Shown: positions 7,219 to 15,353, counted from the first letter of the stretch. The stretch is DNA of 15,785 nt from Bryobacterales bacterium (GCA_003132905.1 PKZC01000313.1:1-15785), one strand, 5' to 3'. The notes: generated by a model not told the origin, from the letters alone. Program-made: numbers and translations.

Positions 7219-8491
7219 AGGTGTTAGACTCGCCGGTCGCGATAACAGCACTTGCTTTCCGCTCACCGTCCCGTGCCGGCCAGCCGCCGGGAGGCAGCGC
7301 ATTTAGCAGCAGCCCGAATAGAATTAACGACGCAAGGGGTGTTACCGAGGTCCACAGGTACATCGGACCCGGTGCATCGGGCCAGCGCTCCTGTTGATGG
7401 TAGTAATGGCGGAGCACGGCGTCCGGCAGCGGGTAGAGCAGCACAGAGCAGGCCAGCGAGATAAGCAGGCGCCGCCAGTCGCCGCGCCGGAGTGCGTAAT
7501 AAAGAAGCAGCGCGACGCCGGGATATTGCATGGTTTGATAATGCCACCAGGCGATGGGCGAGGCGGCCAGCGTGAGGGCGATCAGCGCCGCTCCGGCAAT
7601 GGGGATCTGCTCAGCGCTTAGTCTGCCCCGTGTCCGGAACCAAAGCAGTGTCAGCCCGATGGCCAGGGTGACGAAGCCTGCCGATAGCGATACGATTTTT
7701 TGTTCGGGAGACAAACGAAGGCTCGGCAGTTCCCAGCCATTCACCCAATCGTTCGGGAGTTTTCCGTCCCCGGCGGGAGGCTCCAGGACGCGCAGCGCTA
7801 CCGAGGGGATGGACCAGCTGAGCACACAGGGCGTGCCGAACAGATAATCGGTGCTGGCGGGGCGGGCTGGTCCGCGCAGGAACAAAAGGATCGTCCAGGG
7901 GATGGCCAGCAACAATCCGGCGCTGCTGAAAAATGCCAGGAGACCCCGCCAATTCCTTTCGAGCGGAGCCAGCAGGCCCAGCGCCGCCGGTATCAGTTTC
8001 ACCGCGAATCCCGCGCCTGCCGCCACGCCCTGCATCCAGCCGCTGGTCACCAAAGCAACCACGATGAGGAGAACCAACAGCGGGTCCGGCTGGCCGGTGG
8101 CGAGGCTGTCCTGTGCTACCCAACCCGCGCTCCACACAAACGCGATCACCGCAGCTGCGATCCCATTGCGCCCCAGATGCCGCCACAACAAAAAGGCTGC
8201 TGCCAAAAGACACGCGTGCGAAAAAACGAACCAGATCCAGCGCGCGGTGTAGTAATCGAAACCTGCGATAGGGACCAGCCAGAAGGCCAGCAGAGGCGGA
8301 TAAATGTAGTCTGCCGTCAGGTAGGGGGATTCGCCATGCAGGATATGCTGCGCGGCGTAGTAATAGAAACGGAAATCGCTGAGACCCGGTGTCGGCCGAA
8401 TATTATAGACGTTCTGCTTCCAATACCAGAGGGCGCATAGCGCGACAAAGATGACGATAGAAAATCGTCGAGCGCGTTCTGCCCTGGGCAT
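7205..8491 (-). CDS. GT87-like (DUF2029) membrane glycosyltransferase
   Basis: A 428-residue integral membrane protein with about ten hydrophobic segments and a basic N-terminus. The region [20 protein letters not shown] (36-55), followed by YIYPPLL at 62-68, is the mark of the GT-C type family GT87: an Asp (Asp39) in the first external loop is the expected catalytic base, and YPP follows the second loop. Known members use polyprenyl-phosphate sugars, such as polyprenyl-phosphomannose, on the outer face of the membrane, for example in mycobacterial lipomannan synthesis. Donor and acceptor here are unknown. The start ATG at 8491 has no Shine-Dalgarno but sits 8 bases after a perfect TATAAT. 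It overlaps the SDR gene by 14 bases. Confidence 0.75.
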   Translation of the reverse strand: MPRAERARRFSIVIFVALCALWYWKQNVYNIRPTPGLSDFRFYYYAAQHILHGESPYLTADYIYPPLLAFWLVPIAGFDYYTARWIWFVFSHACLLAAAFLLWRHLGRNGIAAAVIAFVWSAGWVAQDSLATGQPDPLLVLLIVVALVTSGWMQGVAAGAGFAVKLIPAALGLLAPLERNWRGLLAFFSSAGLLLAIPWTILLFLRGPARPASTDYLFGTPCVLSWSIPSVALRVLEPPAGDGKLPNDWVNGWELPSLRLSPEQKIVSLSAGFVTLAIGLTLLWFRTRGRLSAEQIPIAGAALIALTLAASPIAWWHYQTMQYPGVALLLYYALRRGDWRRLLISLACSVLLYPLPDAVLRHYYHQQERWPDAPGPMYLWTSVTPLASLILFGLLLNALPPGGWPARDGERKASAVIATGESNTYESL

Positions 8492-8499
8492 ATCAAGCC

Positions 8500-8527
8500 A
8501 TTATAGGGAATGGCCGGTGGGTTCCAA
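8500..8527 (-). promoter_or_regulatory. Promoter of the GT87-SDR operon, apparently leaderless
   Basis: On the minus strand TTGGAA (8522-8527), 16 bases of spacer and a perfect TATAAT (8500-8505) are followed after 8 bases by the start codon. There is no ribosome binding site in the remaining 8 bases. A run of eight T (minus strand, 8529-8536) directly precedes the -35 and could end transcription coming from the LRR gene side. Confidence 0.65.
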
Positions 8528-8528
8528 C

Positions 8529-8645
8529 AAAAAAAAGCGCGGAGACTGGTCGCGTCGCGGCCGTAACGCCGCGTGAATGATGGCCGGGTTTTGCAGCTGA
8601 TCGCCCTCGACGCCGACGCCTGCCTCAGACTGTATTGGGCTGCAA
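8529..8645. other. Intergenic debris with a GC hairpin and a T8 tract
   Basis: No intact gene is seen here. On the minus strand a perfect 6-base-pair stem CGCGGC/GCCGCG (8556-8573) is followed 19 bases later by eight T (8529-8536); the distance is too long for a standard intrinsic terminator, though a weaker 4-base-pair CGCG hairpin lies between them. The minus strand can also be read as [20 protein letters not shown], which resembles the NAGVGVEGD motif of the nearby SDR over about 9 residues; this may be a gene remnant or chance. Confidence 0.35.
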
Positions 8646-8711
8646 TCAGGGCCGATTCACCAGTCCGTTTTCGATTTCATGGCTGAGATCGATAAAGTGA
8701 CGACGCGACAT
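8646..8711 (-). pseudogene. Remnant of a cyclase-family (KynB-like) gene, N-terminus only
   Basis: An ATG at 8711 opens a 21-codon frame, MSRRHFIDLSHEIENGLVNR then Pro and TGA. The string IDLSHEIENGLV is the typical N-terminal signature of the cyclase/arylformamidase family (Pfam Cyclase), where it is normally followed by a YPGLP-like segment and about 190 more residues carrying the metal site HxGTHxDxPxH. Here the frame stops just where YPG would come and none of the metal-binding part is seen in the next 150 bases. So the gene is broken and presumably dead. It starts 16 bases after the LRR gene stop on the same strand. Confidence 0.6.
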
Positions 8712-8727
8712 AATGCTGGCTTGCAGA

Positions 8728-9390
8728 TTAACGGTAAACAACGCAGCCGCGCGCTTCCAGGTTCTCCATCCACGCCGGCGCCGGCATATTCACCCAACGT
8801 AAATCGAGTTTGTCCAGTCGAGGCAGCTGCGCAATCGCTTCCGGCAGATGCGTGAGTGGATTACCGCGAACATCGATCTGCCGCAATTCCCGCAGCGCGC
8901 CGATGGATTCCGGCAGCGATGCCAGCTGGTTGTTCCTCAGATGCAGCTCTCGCAAGCGCGTTAAACGGCCGGTCGAATCCGGAAGCGATGTCAGCCGGTT
9001 GTCCGTCACCCTTAGCTCGATCAGGCTCCTCATCCCTGAAATGGATTCCGGCCATACATCGAACGCGTTTTCACTGATGTTGAAGTAGCGCAATTTGGTC
9101 AGCTTGGCGAGAGACGATGGCAGCGAGCTCAACTGGTTGTCGTGCAGATAGAGAAAGTCGGTGAGGCCCTCGAGATCGCCCAGTGCATCCGGCAGCTCTG
9201 TCAGCTTATTGTGTCCCAAGTCAAGCATCCGAAGCCTCTGCAGGCGGCCAATTTGATTGGATATTTCCGACAAATCGTTATCGGCTAACACCAGCGTTTC
9301 AAGGTCCGTGCGCTCCCACACCCAGCCCGGAACGCTGCCAAGGCGCTGCTTCCATAGGTTCAAGTGGACCGCGGATCTATCATCCGTCAT
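8728..9390 (-). CDS. Leucine-rich repeat protein (220 residues)
   Basis: The product is almost entirely leucine-rich repeats: seven units of 23 (once 24) residues from about residue 30, of the form LxxLxLxxNxLxxLPxxIGxLxx, for example LRELHLRNNQLASLPESIGA. A cap with a final Cys-Val-Val-Tyr-Arg follows. An N-terminal segment HLNLWKQRLGSVPGWVWERT forms a first incomplete repeat. There is no signal peptide or membrane segment, so the protein should be cytosolic and act by binding another protein; the partner is unknown. The frame is open far upstream (to 10728), but that part is the antisense of the PQQ dehydrogenase gene; the ATG at 9390 is the last one before the repeats and lies in the short divergent gap. 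No clear Shine-Dalgarno is seen. Confidence 0.85.
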   Translation of the reverse strand: MTDDRSAVHLNLWKQRLGSVPGWVWERTDLETLVLADNDLSEISNQIGRLQRLRMLDLGHNKLTELPDALGDLEGLTDFLYLHDNQLSSLPSSLAKLTKLRYFNISENAFDVWPESISGMRSLIELRVTDNRLTSLPDSTGRLTRLRELHLRNNQLASLPESIGALRELRQIDVRGNPLTHLPEAIAQLPRLDKLDLRWVNMPAPAWMENLEARGCVVYR

Positions 9391-9468
9391 ATTTGATAGT
9401 CTAAGTACATCCGGCTTCGCTTCCGCAAGGTCAAGGTGCGCGTTGCGTGTGCTCGAAGGAGATTGTTC

Positions 9469-11346
9469 ATGACTAAGTTGAAACTGCAAGGGATCTTTGC
9501 GGGCGTCATTGCGGCTTTTGGCGTCGTGATTTCGACTGGGGTCACGGCGAATGCGCAGCAGGCTTCCGCCCCGACAGTAGTGGATGCGAAGGTTCTGGAC
9601 AATGCCGGCACACCCCGCGATGCCCTCAAAGGCGACTGGCTGAGCTACGGCCGGTCCCTCAGCGAAACGCGCTACAGTCCGCTTACTCAAATCGACACGT
9701 CCAACGTCAACCGCCTGGGTCTTTCCTGGACCTATGCGCTCGGCGCGGGCGGCGGCAATCAGGAAGCCACGCCACTGGTTTGGAACAACACGCTGTACGG
9801 CATCACCAATTGGAGCGTCGTTTTTGCCCTGGATGCGCGCACGGGCAAGGAACTTTGGCGCTGGGACCCGGAAGTGAATCAGCAAGCCGTGCGGCCCAAG
9901 ATTTGCTGCGGGATCGTGAACCGGGGGCTGGCAATATATGAAGGCAAGATTTTCGCCCCCATTATCGATGGCCGGCTGGAGGCTCTGGATGCTTTCACCG
10001 GCAAAGTGATCTGGGAATCGCGCGTTGCTTATACTCAGGAATATTACTCCATCACCATGGCCCCCCGCGTTGCCAATGGCAAGGTGCTGATTGGCGTCTC
10101 TGGCGGCGATCATCCTATCCGTGGCTTCTTCGATGCCTACGATGCCGTGACGGGCCATCGTGCCTGGCGCTTCTACACGGTTCCGGGCAACCCAGCCAAT
10201 CCTTACGAAAACGAAGCCATGCGCAAAGCCGCGAAAACCTGGGGCGGCGATTTTTACAAAATGGGCGGCGGGGGATCGGTGTGGGATGGCATGGCTTACG
10301 ATCCGGAAGCCGACCTGATCTACGTGGGGACAGGCAACGCCGAACCTTGGGTGCAGAAGTTTCGCGGAGCCCAGAGTGTGGACAACTTGTATACGGCTTC
10401 CATTCTGGCAGTGAAGGTATCCACCGGCGAACTCAAGTGGCATTATCAAGCGGTCCCGAACGATAACTGGGACTACGATAATGTTCAGCAGATGATTCTG
10501 GCCGACTTGACGATCAACGGCCGCCCGCGTAAGGTTCTGATGCAGGCCGCCAAGAACGGCATCTTCTATGTGCTGGATCGCATCACTGGCCAGTTTATTT
10601 CTGGACAAGCCTACACGCAGGTGAACTGGACTCACGGCTTCGACGAATCGGGCCGCCCCATGATCAACAAGGATGCCTTCTACGACAAGGAACCGATCAC
10701 CGTTTATCCGACGGCGGGTGGCGGCCACAACTGGTCGCCTATGTCGTATGATTCGACCACCGGCCTGGTCTACATCCCCACTACGTACGGAAGTTGGACC
10801 TACGCGGCCGGCGACAAAGTGACTTACGCGCCCTATGGCGACACCGGGCTGGCGGCGGGTTTTCTTACCCCTCGGCCAAATTCCATGCCGTTTATGGGAC
10901 CTGAGCCTCTGGGCAAAGAACGAGGCGTGCTAGAAGCCTGGGATCCTATCACCCAGAAATTGGTCTGGCGCACTCCCGGAGGCGGCGGCATTGGAGGAGG
11001 CGTGGTCAGCACGGCAGGCAACCTGGTCTTCCAGGTAATTAACGATGGCAGGTTCCTCGCTTACAGCGCCGACAAGGGCGAGAAGTTGTTTGAGCTTCAA
11101 ACCGGCCGCACTGGAATGGCGCCGCCCATCACCTACCAAGTGGATGGGAAACAATATGTCGCATTGATGGGGGGCCTTGGCCGTGCGGTGATGACTCCAG
11201 GGCCCACCGATGCCAAGGTTGATACACCGCCACTGCTATTCGTTTTCGAGTTGGATGGAAAGACACCGATGCCTGCCGCGGCCGCGCCACCGCCTCCGTT
11301 TGGAGCGCCGCCGCCTCCTCCGCCGCCCACGGAACTGCACAAATAG
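9469..11346 (+). CDS. Secreted PQQ-dependent alcohol dehydrogenase (quinoprotein)
   Basis: A 625-residue periplasmic quinoprotein of the methanol/ethanol dehydrogenase family, oxidising a primary alcohol or similar substrate with PQQ and a metal. Residues 1-29 are a signal peptide, cleavage after ANA. The 8-bladed propeller follows: WLSYGRSLSETRYSPL at 57-72, the vicinal disulfide pair Cys146-Cys147, SGGD with Asp214 where Glu is usual, Trp272 in GGGGSVWDGMAYDPE, Asn290 in GTGNAEPW, the catalytic Asp335 in NWDYDN and Lys362 in AKNGIFYVLDR. Asp337, two residues after the catalytic Asp, is the mark of lanthanide-using XoxF/ExaF enzymes. There is no CxxCH, so no fused cytochrome c. The C-terminus is a Pro/Ala-rich tail. 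The ATG at 9469 follows GAAGGAGA by 6 bases. No PQQ synthesis genes are in the window. Confidence 0.92.
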   Translation: MTKLKLQGIFAGVIAAFGVVISTGVTANAQQASAPTVVDAKVLDNAGTPRDALKGDWLSYGRSLSETRYSPLTQIDTSNVNRLGLSWTYALGAGGGNQEATPLVWNNTLYGITNWSVVFALDARTGKELWRWDPEVNQQAVRPKICCGIVNRGLAIYEGKIFAPIIDGRLEALDAFTGKVIWESRVAYTQEYYSITMAPRVANGKVLIGVSGGDHPIRGFFDAYDAVTGHRAWRFYTVPGNPANPYENEAMRKAAKTWGGDFYKMGGGGSVWDGMAYDPEADLIYVGTGNAEPWVQKFRGAQSVDNLYTASILAVKVSTGELKWHYQAVPNDNWDYDNVQQMILADLTINGRPRKVLMQAAKNGIFYVLDRITGQFISGQAYTQVNWTHGFDESGRPMINKDAFYDKEPITVYPTAGGGHNWSPMSYDSTTGLVYIPTTYGSWTYAAGDKVTYAPYGDTGLAAGFLTPRPNSMPFMGPEPLGKERGVLEAWDPITQKLVWRTPGGGGIGGGVVSTAGNLVFQVINDGRFLAYSADKGEKLFELQTGRTGMAPPITYQVDGKQYVALMGGLGRAVMTPGPTDAKVDTPPLLFVFELDGKTPMPAAAAPPPPFGAPPPPPPPTELHK

Positions 11347-11368
11347 ATGAGCTTATTCAAATAGATGA
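11340..11368 (+). repeat. 11-base direct repeat enclosing a five-codon mini-ORF between the PQQ gene and serC
   Basis: CAAATAGATGA occurs at 11340-11350 and again at 11358-11368. The first copy holds the PQQ gene stop (TAG) directly followed by ATG; the second holds another TAG directly followed by the serC ATG. Between them lies an exact five-codon frame ATG AGC TTA TTC AAA TAG (MSLFK). Three reading frames thus abut with no spacer, and serC has no Shine-Dalgarno of its own, so termination-reinitiation is a likely way to translate it. Confidence 0.7.
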
Positions 11369-12513
11369 AACCTACTCAAATTCCGAAGAATCCCTGTTTC
11401 TCTTCTGGCCCTTGCGCGAAACGCCCGGGCTGGAGCTTCGAGGGACTGAAAGACGCGGCGCTGGGGCGTTCGCATCGCGCCAAAATCGGCAAGAACAAAC
11501 TTGCCGAAGTGATCGATCGCAGTAAGAAGGTGCTGGGAATCCCCGAGTCGTACCAGCTGGGTATTGTGCCTGCCTCCGATACTGGCGCGGTGGAAATGGC
11601 GCTATGGTCGCTGCTGGGCGAGCGCGGCGTCGACGTACTGGCTTGGGAAAGCTTCAGCAGCGGCTGGGCCGCCGACTGCAAAAAACAGCTCCAGCTGAAA
11701 GATCTTCGCATCCTGAAGGCCGATTACGGTAAACTTCCCGACCTCAATCAAGCCGACTGGGCGCGCGATGTTGTGTTCGCCTGGAACGGGACCACCTCGG
11801 GAGTGCGCGTTCCGAACGATTATTGGATCGCTCAGGATCGCGACGGACTTTCGATCTGCGACGCCACGTCGGCGGTCTTTGCGATGGATATTCCGTGGGA
11901 CAAGTTGGACGTGGTCACCTGGTCATGGCAAAAGGTGCTGGGCGGAGAAGGCGCGCATGGCATGATCTCGCTCAGCCCCAGAGCGGTAGCGCGGCTGGAA
12001 CGATTTACCCCTCCTCGCCCGTTGCCCAAGATTTTTCAAATGACGAAGGGCGGCAAACTAATCGCCGGGATCTTCCAGGGAGAGACCATCAACACGCCAT
12101 CGATGTTGTGCGTGGAGGATGCCCTGGACGGCTTGCGATGGGCGGAATCGATCGGCGGATTGCGGGCGCTCATCGCCCGGTCGAAAGCGAACCTCAAATG
12201 CATGGAAGACTGGGTGGATCGGTCCCCCTGGGCGGCGTTCCTGGCCGAAGAAAAATCCAGCCGCTCGAGCACTTCCATTTGTCTCAAGATCAGAGACCTG
12301 GCATTCACGGCACTTTCCGCTGACGATCAAAGCAAGCGCGCGAAGGCGATTGTGTCGATCCTGGAGAAAGAGCGCGCGGCCTATGACGTCGGCGCTTATC
12401 GCGATGCGCCGGTGGGCCTGCGTGTCTGGGGTGGCGCAACGGTTGAGACTTCCGACATCCAGGCGCTTCTGCCCTGGTTGGATTGGGCCTTCGAATCGTC
12501 GAAGAGCAGCTAG
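11365..12513 (+). CDS. serC: Phosphoserine aminotransferase (Methanosarcina-type SerC)
   Basis: SerC converts 3-phosphohydroxypyruvate and glutamate to phosphoserine with PLP, in serine synthesis in the cytosol. The 382-residue protein belongs to the class V aminotransferases. Its N-terminus [20 protein letters not shown] and the strings [30 protein letters not shown] and [11 protein letters not shown] match the Methanosarcina/alphaproteobacterial SerC subgroup rather than the E. coli type. Asp166 in ICDATSA pairs with the PLP nitrogen and Lys190 in [15 protein letters not shown] is the Schiff-base lysine. The ATG at 11365 abuts a stop codon and has no ribosome binding site, so coupling with the upstream PQQ gene is likely, although the two have no obvious metabolic link. 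The gene ends 1 base before the convergent repeat-protein gene. Confidence 0.95.
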   Translation: MKPTQIPKNPCFSSGPCAKRPGWSFEGLKDAALGRSHRAKIGKNKLAEVIDRSKKVLGIPESYQLGIVPASDTGAVEMALWSLLGERGVDVLAWESFSSGWAADCKKQLQLKDLRILKADYGKLPDLNQADWARDVVFAWNGTTSGVRVPNDYWIAQDRDGLSICDATSAVFAMDIPWDKLDVVTWSWQKVLGGEGAHGMISLSPRAVARLERFTPPRPLPKIFQMTKGGKLIAGIFQGETINTPSMLCVEDALDGLRWAESIGGLRALIARSKANLKCMEDWVDRSPWAAFLAEEKSSRSSTSICLKIRDLAFTALSADDQSKRAKAIVSILEKERAAYDVGAYRDAPVGLRVWGGATVETSDIQALLPWLDWAFESSKSS

Positions 12514-12514
12514 C

Positions 12515-13567
12515 TCACGCGTAGACGTTGATACTGGGGCTGTTGGTGCTCGGCGTGAAGATGCTCGTGGACGTTGTGGTCGAAGTCGAGCTTTGGGTGC
12601 TGGCATCGCCGTCGCCACCGTGATGATGGTGGTGGTGACCTTCCGCCTTCTGTCCTTGCGCCGGGCTCTTTGGGGCCGAGCTTGGGGTCTGCGATGTCCC
12701 GGATTGCTGGGCGGTCTGAAGGTCAGTCTGCAGTTGAGTGAACGCGCCCTGCGCCTGAGTCAAATTTCCCGATGAGAGCGCCTGTCCGAGTGCATTCAGA
12801 TCGTTCGTGATGGGATCGTTGCTGTTGGAATTGGTGGTCGACGCCGCATTGGGGCTGGTTTGGCTTTGCAGCGCTTGTTCGAGTGCCGTAAAGGCGGACT
12901 GCGCGCCCGTTAGATTGCCCGTCTGCAGCGCGCTCGCCAGCTGCGTATAATCTTGCTGCACCTGTTGGGCCGGATTTTCCGTGGCAGTCTGAATATCACT
13001 CTGTAATTGTGAAAATGCGCTCTGGGATTGCGTCAGGTTGCCAGTTTGGAGATCCTGGCCGAGCGCTGCGAAATCGTTCTGGATCGCGCTCGAGGAGTTG
13101 GATGGGCCCTGATAAGCCTGCACCAATTGCTGAAGGTTAGAGTACTCCGATTGCGCATCGGTAAGATCGCCGGACTGCAGGTCGCTCGATAGTTTGGTGT
13201 AATCCTGCTGAGCCGTCTGTTGGGGGCTGACGCTGACAGCGGCGGATTGAGCGCCGGTCTGGAAATCGCTTTGCAATTGGGACAACGTGCTCTGCGCCTG
13301 GTTCAGATCGCCCGACTGCAGCGCCTGGCCCAGCGCGGCAAAATCGTTCTGGAGCGTGCCGGATCCGTTCGAACCGGTACCGCCCTGGGTTGCTCCAAGC
13401 ACCTGCTGGATATTGGAATAGGCCGACTGCGCGCCTGATAAATCGCCAGACTGAAGCGCGCTGGCGAGTTGCTGAAAATCCTGCTTGACTTGCTGGAACG
13501 GATTTTGCTGCGGCTGTTGCTGCGACAAATCAGTTATCAAGTTGGAAGACAATGCTGAAATCGACAT
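12515..13567 (-). CDS. Helical A-B repeat protein with a natural hexahistidine stretch
   Basis: A 350-residue protein, Gln/Ser/Thr-rich and without cysteine. It holds six copies of a helix-turn-helix unit of about 32 residues, D(F/Y)xxLxxxLQ(S/T)G(D/N)LxxAQSAxSxLQ, starting near residues 28, 73, 120, 163, 204 and 254. Odd copies (QQDF/YxxLxSALQ) and even copies (QNDFAALGQALQ) are more alike among themselves, so the protein is three A-B pairs joined by Ser/Asn/Gly linkers. The SGDLxxAQ turn resembles that of TPR-like repeats. A disordered tail follows with HHHHHH at 311-316 and Ser/Thr-rich low complexity, ending INVYA. The N-terminus MSISALSSNLI is not a signal peptide. GGAG lies 8 bases before the ATG. 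I know similar unnamed proteins in Acidobacteria by impression only; no function can be given. Confidence 0.85.
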   Translation of the reverse strand: MSISALSSNLITDLSQQQPQQNPFQQVKQDFQQLASALQSGDLSGAQSAYSNIQQVLGATQGGTGSNGSGTLQNDFAALGQALQSGDLNQAQSTLSQLQSDFQTGAQSAAVSVSPQQTAQQDYTKLSSDLQSGDLTDAQSEYSNLQQLVQAYQGPSNSSSAIQNDFAALGQDLQTGNLTQSQSAFSQLQSDIQTATENPAQQVQQDYTQLASALQTGNLTGAQSAFTALEQALQSQTSPNAASTTNSNSNDPITNDLNALGQALSSGNLTQAQGAFTQLQTDLQTAQQSGTSQTPSSAPKSPAQGQKAEGHHHHHHGGDGDASTQSSTSTTTSTSIFTPSTNSPSINVYA

Positions 13568-13806
13568 GAATCAATCTCCACACCATACCTATCGCCGACG
13601 GGGGATGGAAGATGAGAGATTTCCTGGGGCATTGCAAATGTTGACAATCCAGGGCCTTAGCTCCGGGGTCGTGAGTACTTCGAAGCTACCGTGAATCCCG
13701 TGATAGAATCGGGAAACTATCGGAGAGCACTGACCGCCTTCGCCCCGTCAGCCTGGCGCAACGCTTGGCACTCCTAATCCAATCAAACGGGGACCCTTTT
13801 CGCGCC
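13568..13806. other. Divergent control region between the repeat-protein gene and glutaminase
   Basis: This 239-base gap should hold the promoters of both genes. For glutaminase, TAGAAT at 13704-13709 matches the -10 consensus in 5 of 6 places but has no -35 at the right distance; it lies in the loop of an inverted repeat TCCCG-N9-CGGGA (13696-13714), a possible operator. A TTGACA at 13641-13646 has no -10 at 16-18 bases. For the repeat protein, only a weak TATGGT is visible. No small gene could be supported. Confidence 0.35.
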
Positions 13807-14772
13807 ATGACAACCACGACGCAGATCCAGGAGATCATTGACGGCGTTTATGAGAAATACAAAGATATCGACGAAGGCACCGTAGCCACCTATATTCCAG
13901 AGCTAGCTAAGGCCGATCCGAACGATTTTGGAATCTGCCTGGCCACGGTGGATGGCCAGGTCTATACAGCGGGCGACTGGCAGAAGGAATTTACCATTCA
14001 GTCCATGTGCAAGCCGTTCGCTTTCCAGATGGCTCTTGAAAAGCATGGCCGCGAAGCGACCCTGAAACGTGTGGGCGTCGAGCCTAGCGGAGACGTATTC
14101 AACTCGATCGAGCTCCATCCCCAAACCACGCTCCCCTATAATCCGATGATCAATGCCGGGGCAATCGCCATTGCCTCGCTGCTCAAACAGAGTCCCGTGG
14201 AGGAAAGTGTTCAGGCCTTTGTGAACAGGATGTCGCAGGCCGCCGGCCGCAAGCTTCGTCTGGATGACGCGGTGTTCGCTTCCGAGACTGCGACTGGCCA
14301 TCGCAACCGGGCAATCGCTTACTTCATGCTGAATTTCGAGATTATCGATGACGAAATCCAGGAAGCGCTCCATCAGTACTTTGCGCAATGCTCGCTGCTA
14401 GTGAATTGCCACGATATGGCGATGATGGCGGCGACGCTCGCCAATATGGGCAATAATCCGCTTAGCGGCGAGCGCGTCTTCGATTTTCAATTCATCAAGT
14501 ATGTGCTGACGGTGATGTTTACCTGCGGGCTCTACAATTACGCCGGCGGATGGGCGTACGAAGTCGGCGTTCCGGCCAAGAGCGGCGTCAGCGGCGGGAT
14601 TTTCGCGGTGGTCAATCGACAGCTCGGCATCGGCGTGTATTCGCCCCGGCTGGACGCGCAGGGCAACAGCGTGCGTGGAATCCTGGTTCGCAAGGAACTC
14701 GCCAGCCATTTAGGGCTGCACGCGTTCGAGTTCACCAACGTGGGATCGAGCTTTATGCAGTGGCTGCTGTAG
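13807..14772 (+). CDS. glsA: Glutaminase (serine-dependent beta-lactamase fold)
   Basis: This cytosolic enzyme hydrolyses glutamine to glutamate and ammonia. At 321 residues it is close to the usual 305-310 of the GlsA (YbaS/YneH) family. The catalytic pair Ser66-x-x-Lys69 lies in FTIQSMCKPF; NPMINAGAIAIASL (112-125) provides the substrate Asn; CSLLVNCHDMAMMAATLANM and YNYAGGWAYEVGVPAKSGVS follow in the family's order. The frame is open 14 codons upstream to a TTG at 13765, but the ATG at 13807 gives the normal N-terminus (QIQEIIDGVYEKYK). No good Shine-Dalgarno precedes it. The gene converges on the Uma2-family gene with only 5 bases between the stops. Confidence 0.95.
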   Translation: MTTTTQIQEIIDGVYEKYKDIDEGTVATYIPELAKADPNDFGICLATVDGQVYTAGDWQKEFTIQSMCKPFAFQMALEKHGREATLKRVGVEPSGDVFNSIELHPQTTLPYNPMINAGAIAIASLLKQSPVEESVQAFVNRMSQAAGRKLRLDDAVFASETATGHRNRAIAYFMLNFEIIDDEIQEALHQYFAQCSLLVNCHDMAMMAATLANMGNNPLSGERVFDFQFIKYVLTVMFTCGLYNYAGGWAYEVGVPAKSGVSGGIFAVVNRQLGIGVYSPRLDAQGNSVRGILVRKELASHLGLHAFEFTNVGSSFMQWLL

Positions 14773-14777
14773 CCATC

Positions 14778-15305
14778 TTAATCCGCAAAAATCGCCGAGA
14801 GCGGAGCGGACAAACCGGGAAAAAGTTCTGATTGGAGCCCGCTTGCGAGAGTTTCGCTATGCCCGTCCGGGAAGTGTGCGCGCACGCGATGAGTTTGCGG
14901 GTAGACAACCCAGACTTCCTCGGCGCCATGAGCGATGTAAAGCTCCAATTTGAGATCGAGCTGGGCGGCGGTGTTGGATTCGGACGCGACCTCGATGGCA
15001 AGGGCGGGAGCACCTTCGAAGTAGCCTCGTGGACGCATCCGTAGCTGCGCCGTTCTCAAAAAGCTGACATCCGGCTGCACCCATGTGTCGTCGGATAATT
15101 TGAAACCCGCCTCGATGCGAACGTCGCCAAGCCTATGTTGATCAACGTAGGGCTGCAGAACGCGCAACAGCATGTGCTGAATGTCGGAATGATCCGATTT
15201 CGGCGGAGGCAAGATAATGTGCTCTCCTTGCAGCAGCTCGTGCTTGTGGCCGTCGTCCGGGTATTTCTCGAATTGGTCGAACGTCAGCGGAGTTCGTTCG
15301 GGCAT
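14778..15305 (-). CDS. Uma2-family (DUF820) putative restriction-like endonuclease
   Basis: A 175-residue protein of the Uma2/DUF820 family, a PD-(D/E)XK nuclease fold abundant in cyanobacteria and found in Acidobacteria. Its marks are an N-terminal HELLQGE (Glu23), QPDVSFL with Asp79, the core ALAIEVASESN with Glu105, and LDLKLELYIAHGAEEVWVVY with Lys119. The candidate metal ligands are Asp79 and Glu105. No member's biological role is firmly known; they are often present in many copies and linked to mobile or defence regions. The ATG at 15305 has no clear ribosome binding site. The gene diverges from the nucleotidyltransferase gene with a 48-base gap. Confidence 0.85.
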   Translation of the reverse strand: MPERTPLTFDQFEKYPDDGHKHELLQGEHIILPPPKSDHSDIQHMLLRVLQPYVDQHRLGDVRIEAGFKLSDDTWVQPDVSFLRTAQLRMRPRGYFEGAPALAIEVASESNTAAQLDLKLELYIAHGAEEVWVVYPQTHRVRAHFPDGHSETLASGLQSELFPGLSAPLSAIFAD

Positions 15306-15339
15306 GCCACATGGTAACGAAGCAGCATTGCAGCAGCGC

Positions 15340-15345
15340 TAAAAT
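15340..15345 (+). promoter_or_regulatory. Possible -10 element of the nucleotidyltransferase gene
   Basis: TAAAAT (5 of 6 to consensus) lies exactly 8 bases before the ATG at 15354. No -35 match is present 16-18 bases upstream. The spacing equals that of the mdh, GT87 and ccsA elements, suggesting a leaderless start, though a weak GAAG lies in the 8 bases. Confidence 0.4.
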
Positions 15346-15353
15346 AGAAGCGA

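Noticed and set aside
7700..8440. A 246-codon + strand frame
   Set aside because: Antisense to the GT87 gene; composition is Gln/Arg/Gly-rich noise and the membrane protein on the other strand has clear family motifs.
8529..8573. Strong rho-independent terminator
   Set aside because: The good stem is 19 bases from the T8 tract and the stem next to the tract has only 4 base pairs, so it is reported only as a weak possibility within the debris entry.
8589..8630. A second SDR gene fragment (EAGVGVEGD reading)
   Set aside because: The likeness to the neighbouring SDR covers only about 9 residues and no cofactor or active-site motif is present, so a pseudogene call is not supported.
9391..10728. 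Upstream extension of the LRR frame to 666 residues
   Set aside because: The extra part is exactly antisense to the PQQ dehydrogenase gene, whose motifs are unmistakable, and carries no repeat or domain of its own.
13641..13646. TTGACA as the -35 of a glutaminase promoter
   Set aside because: No -10-like hexamer lies 16-18 bases downstream.
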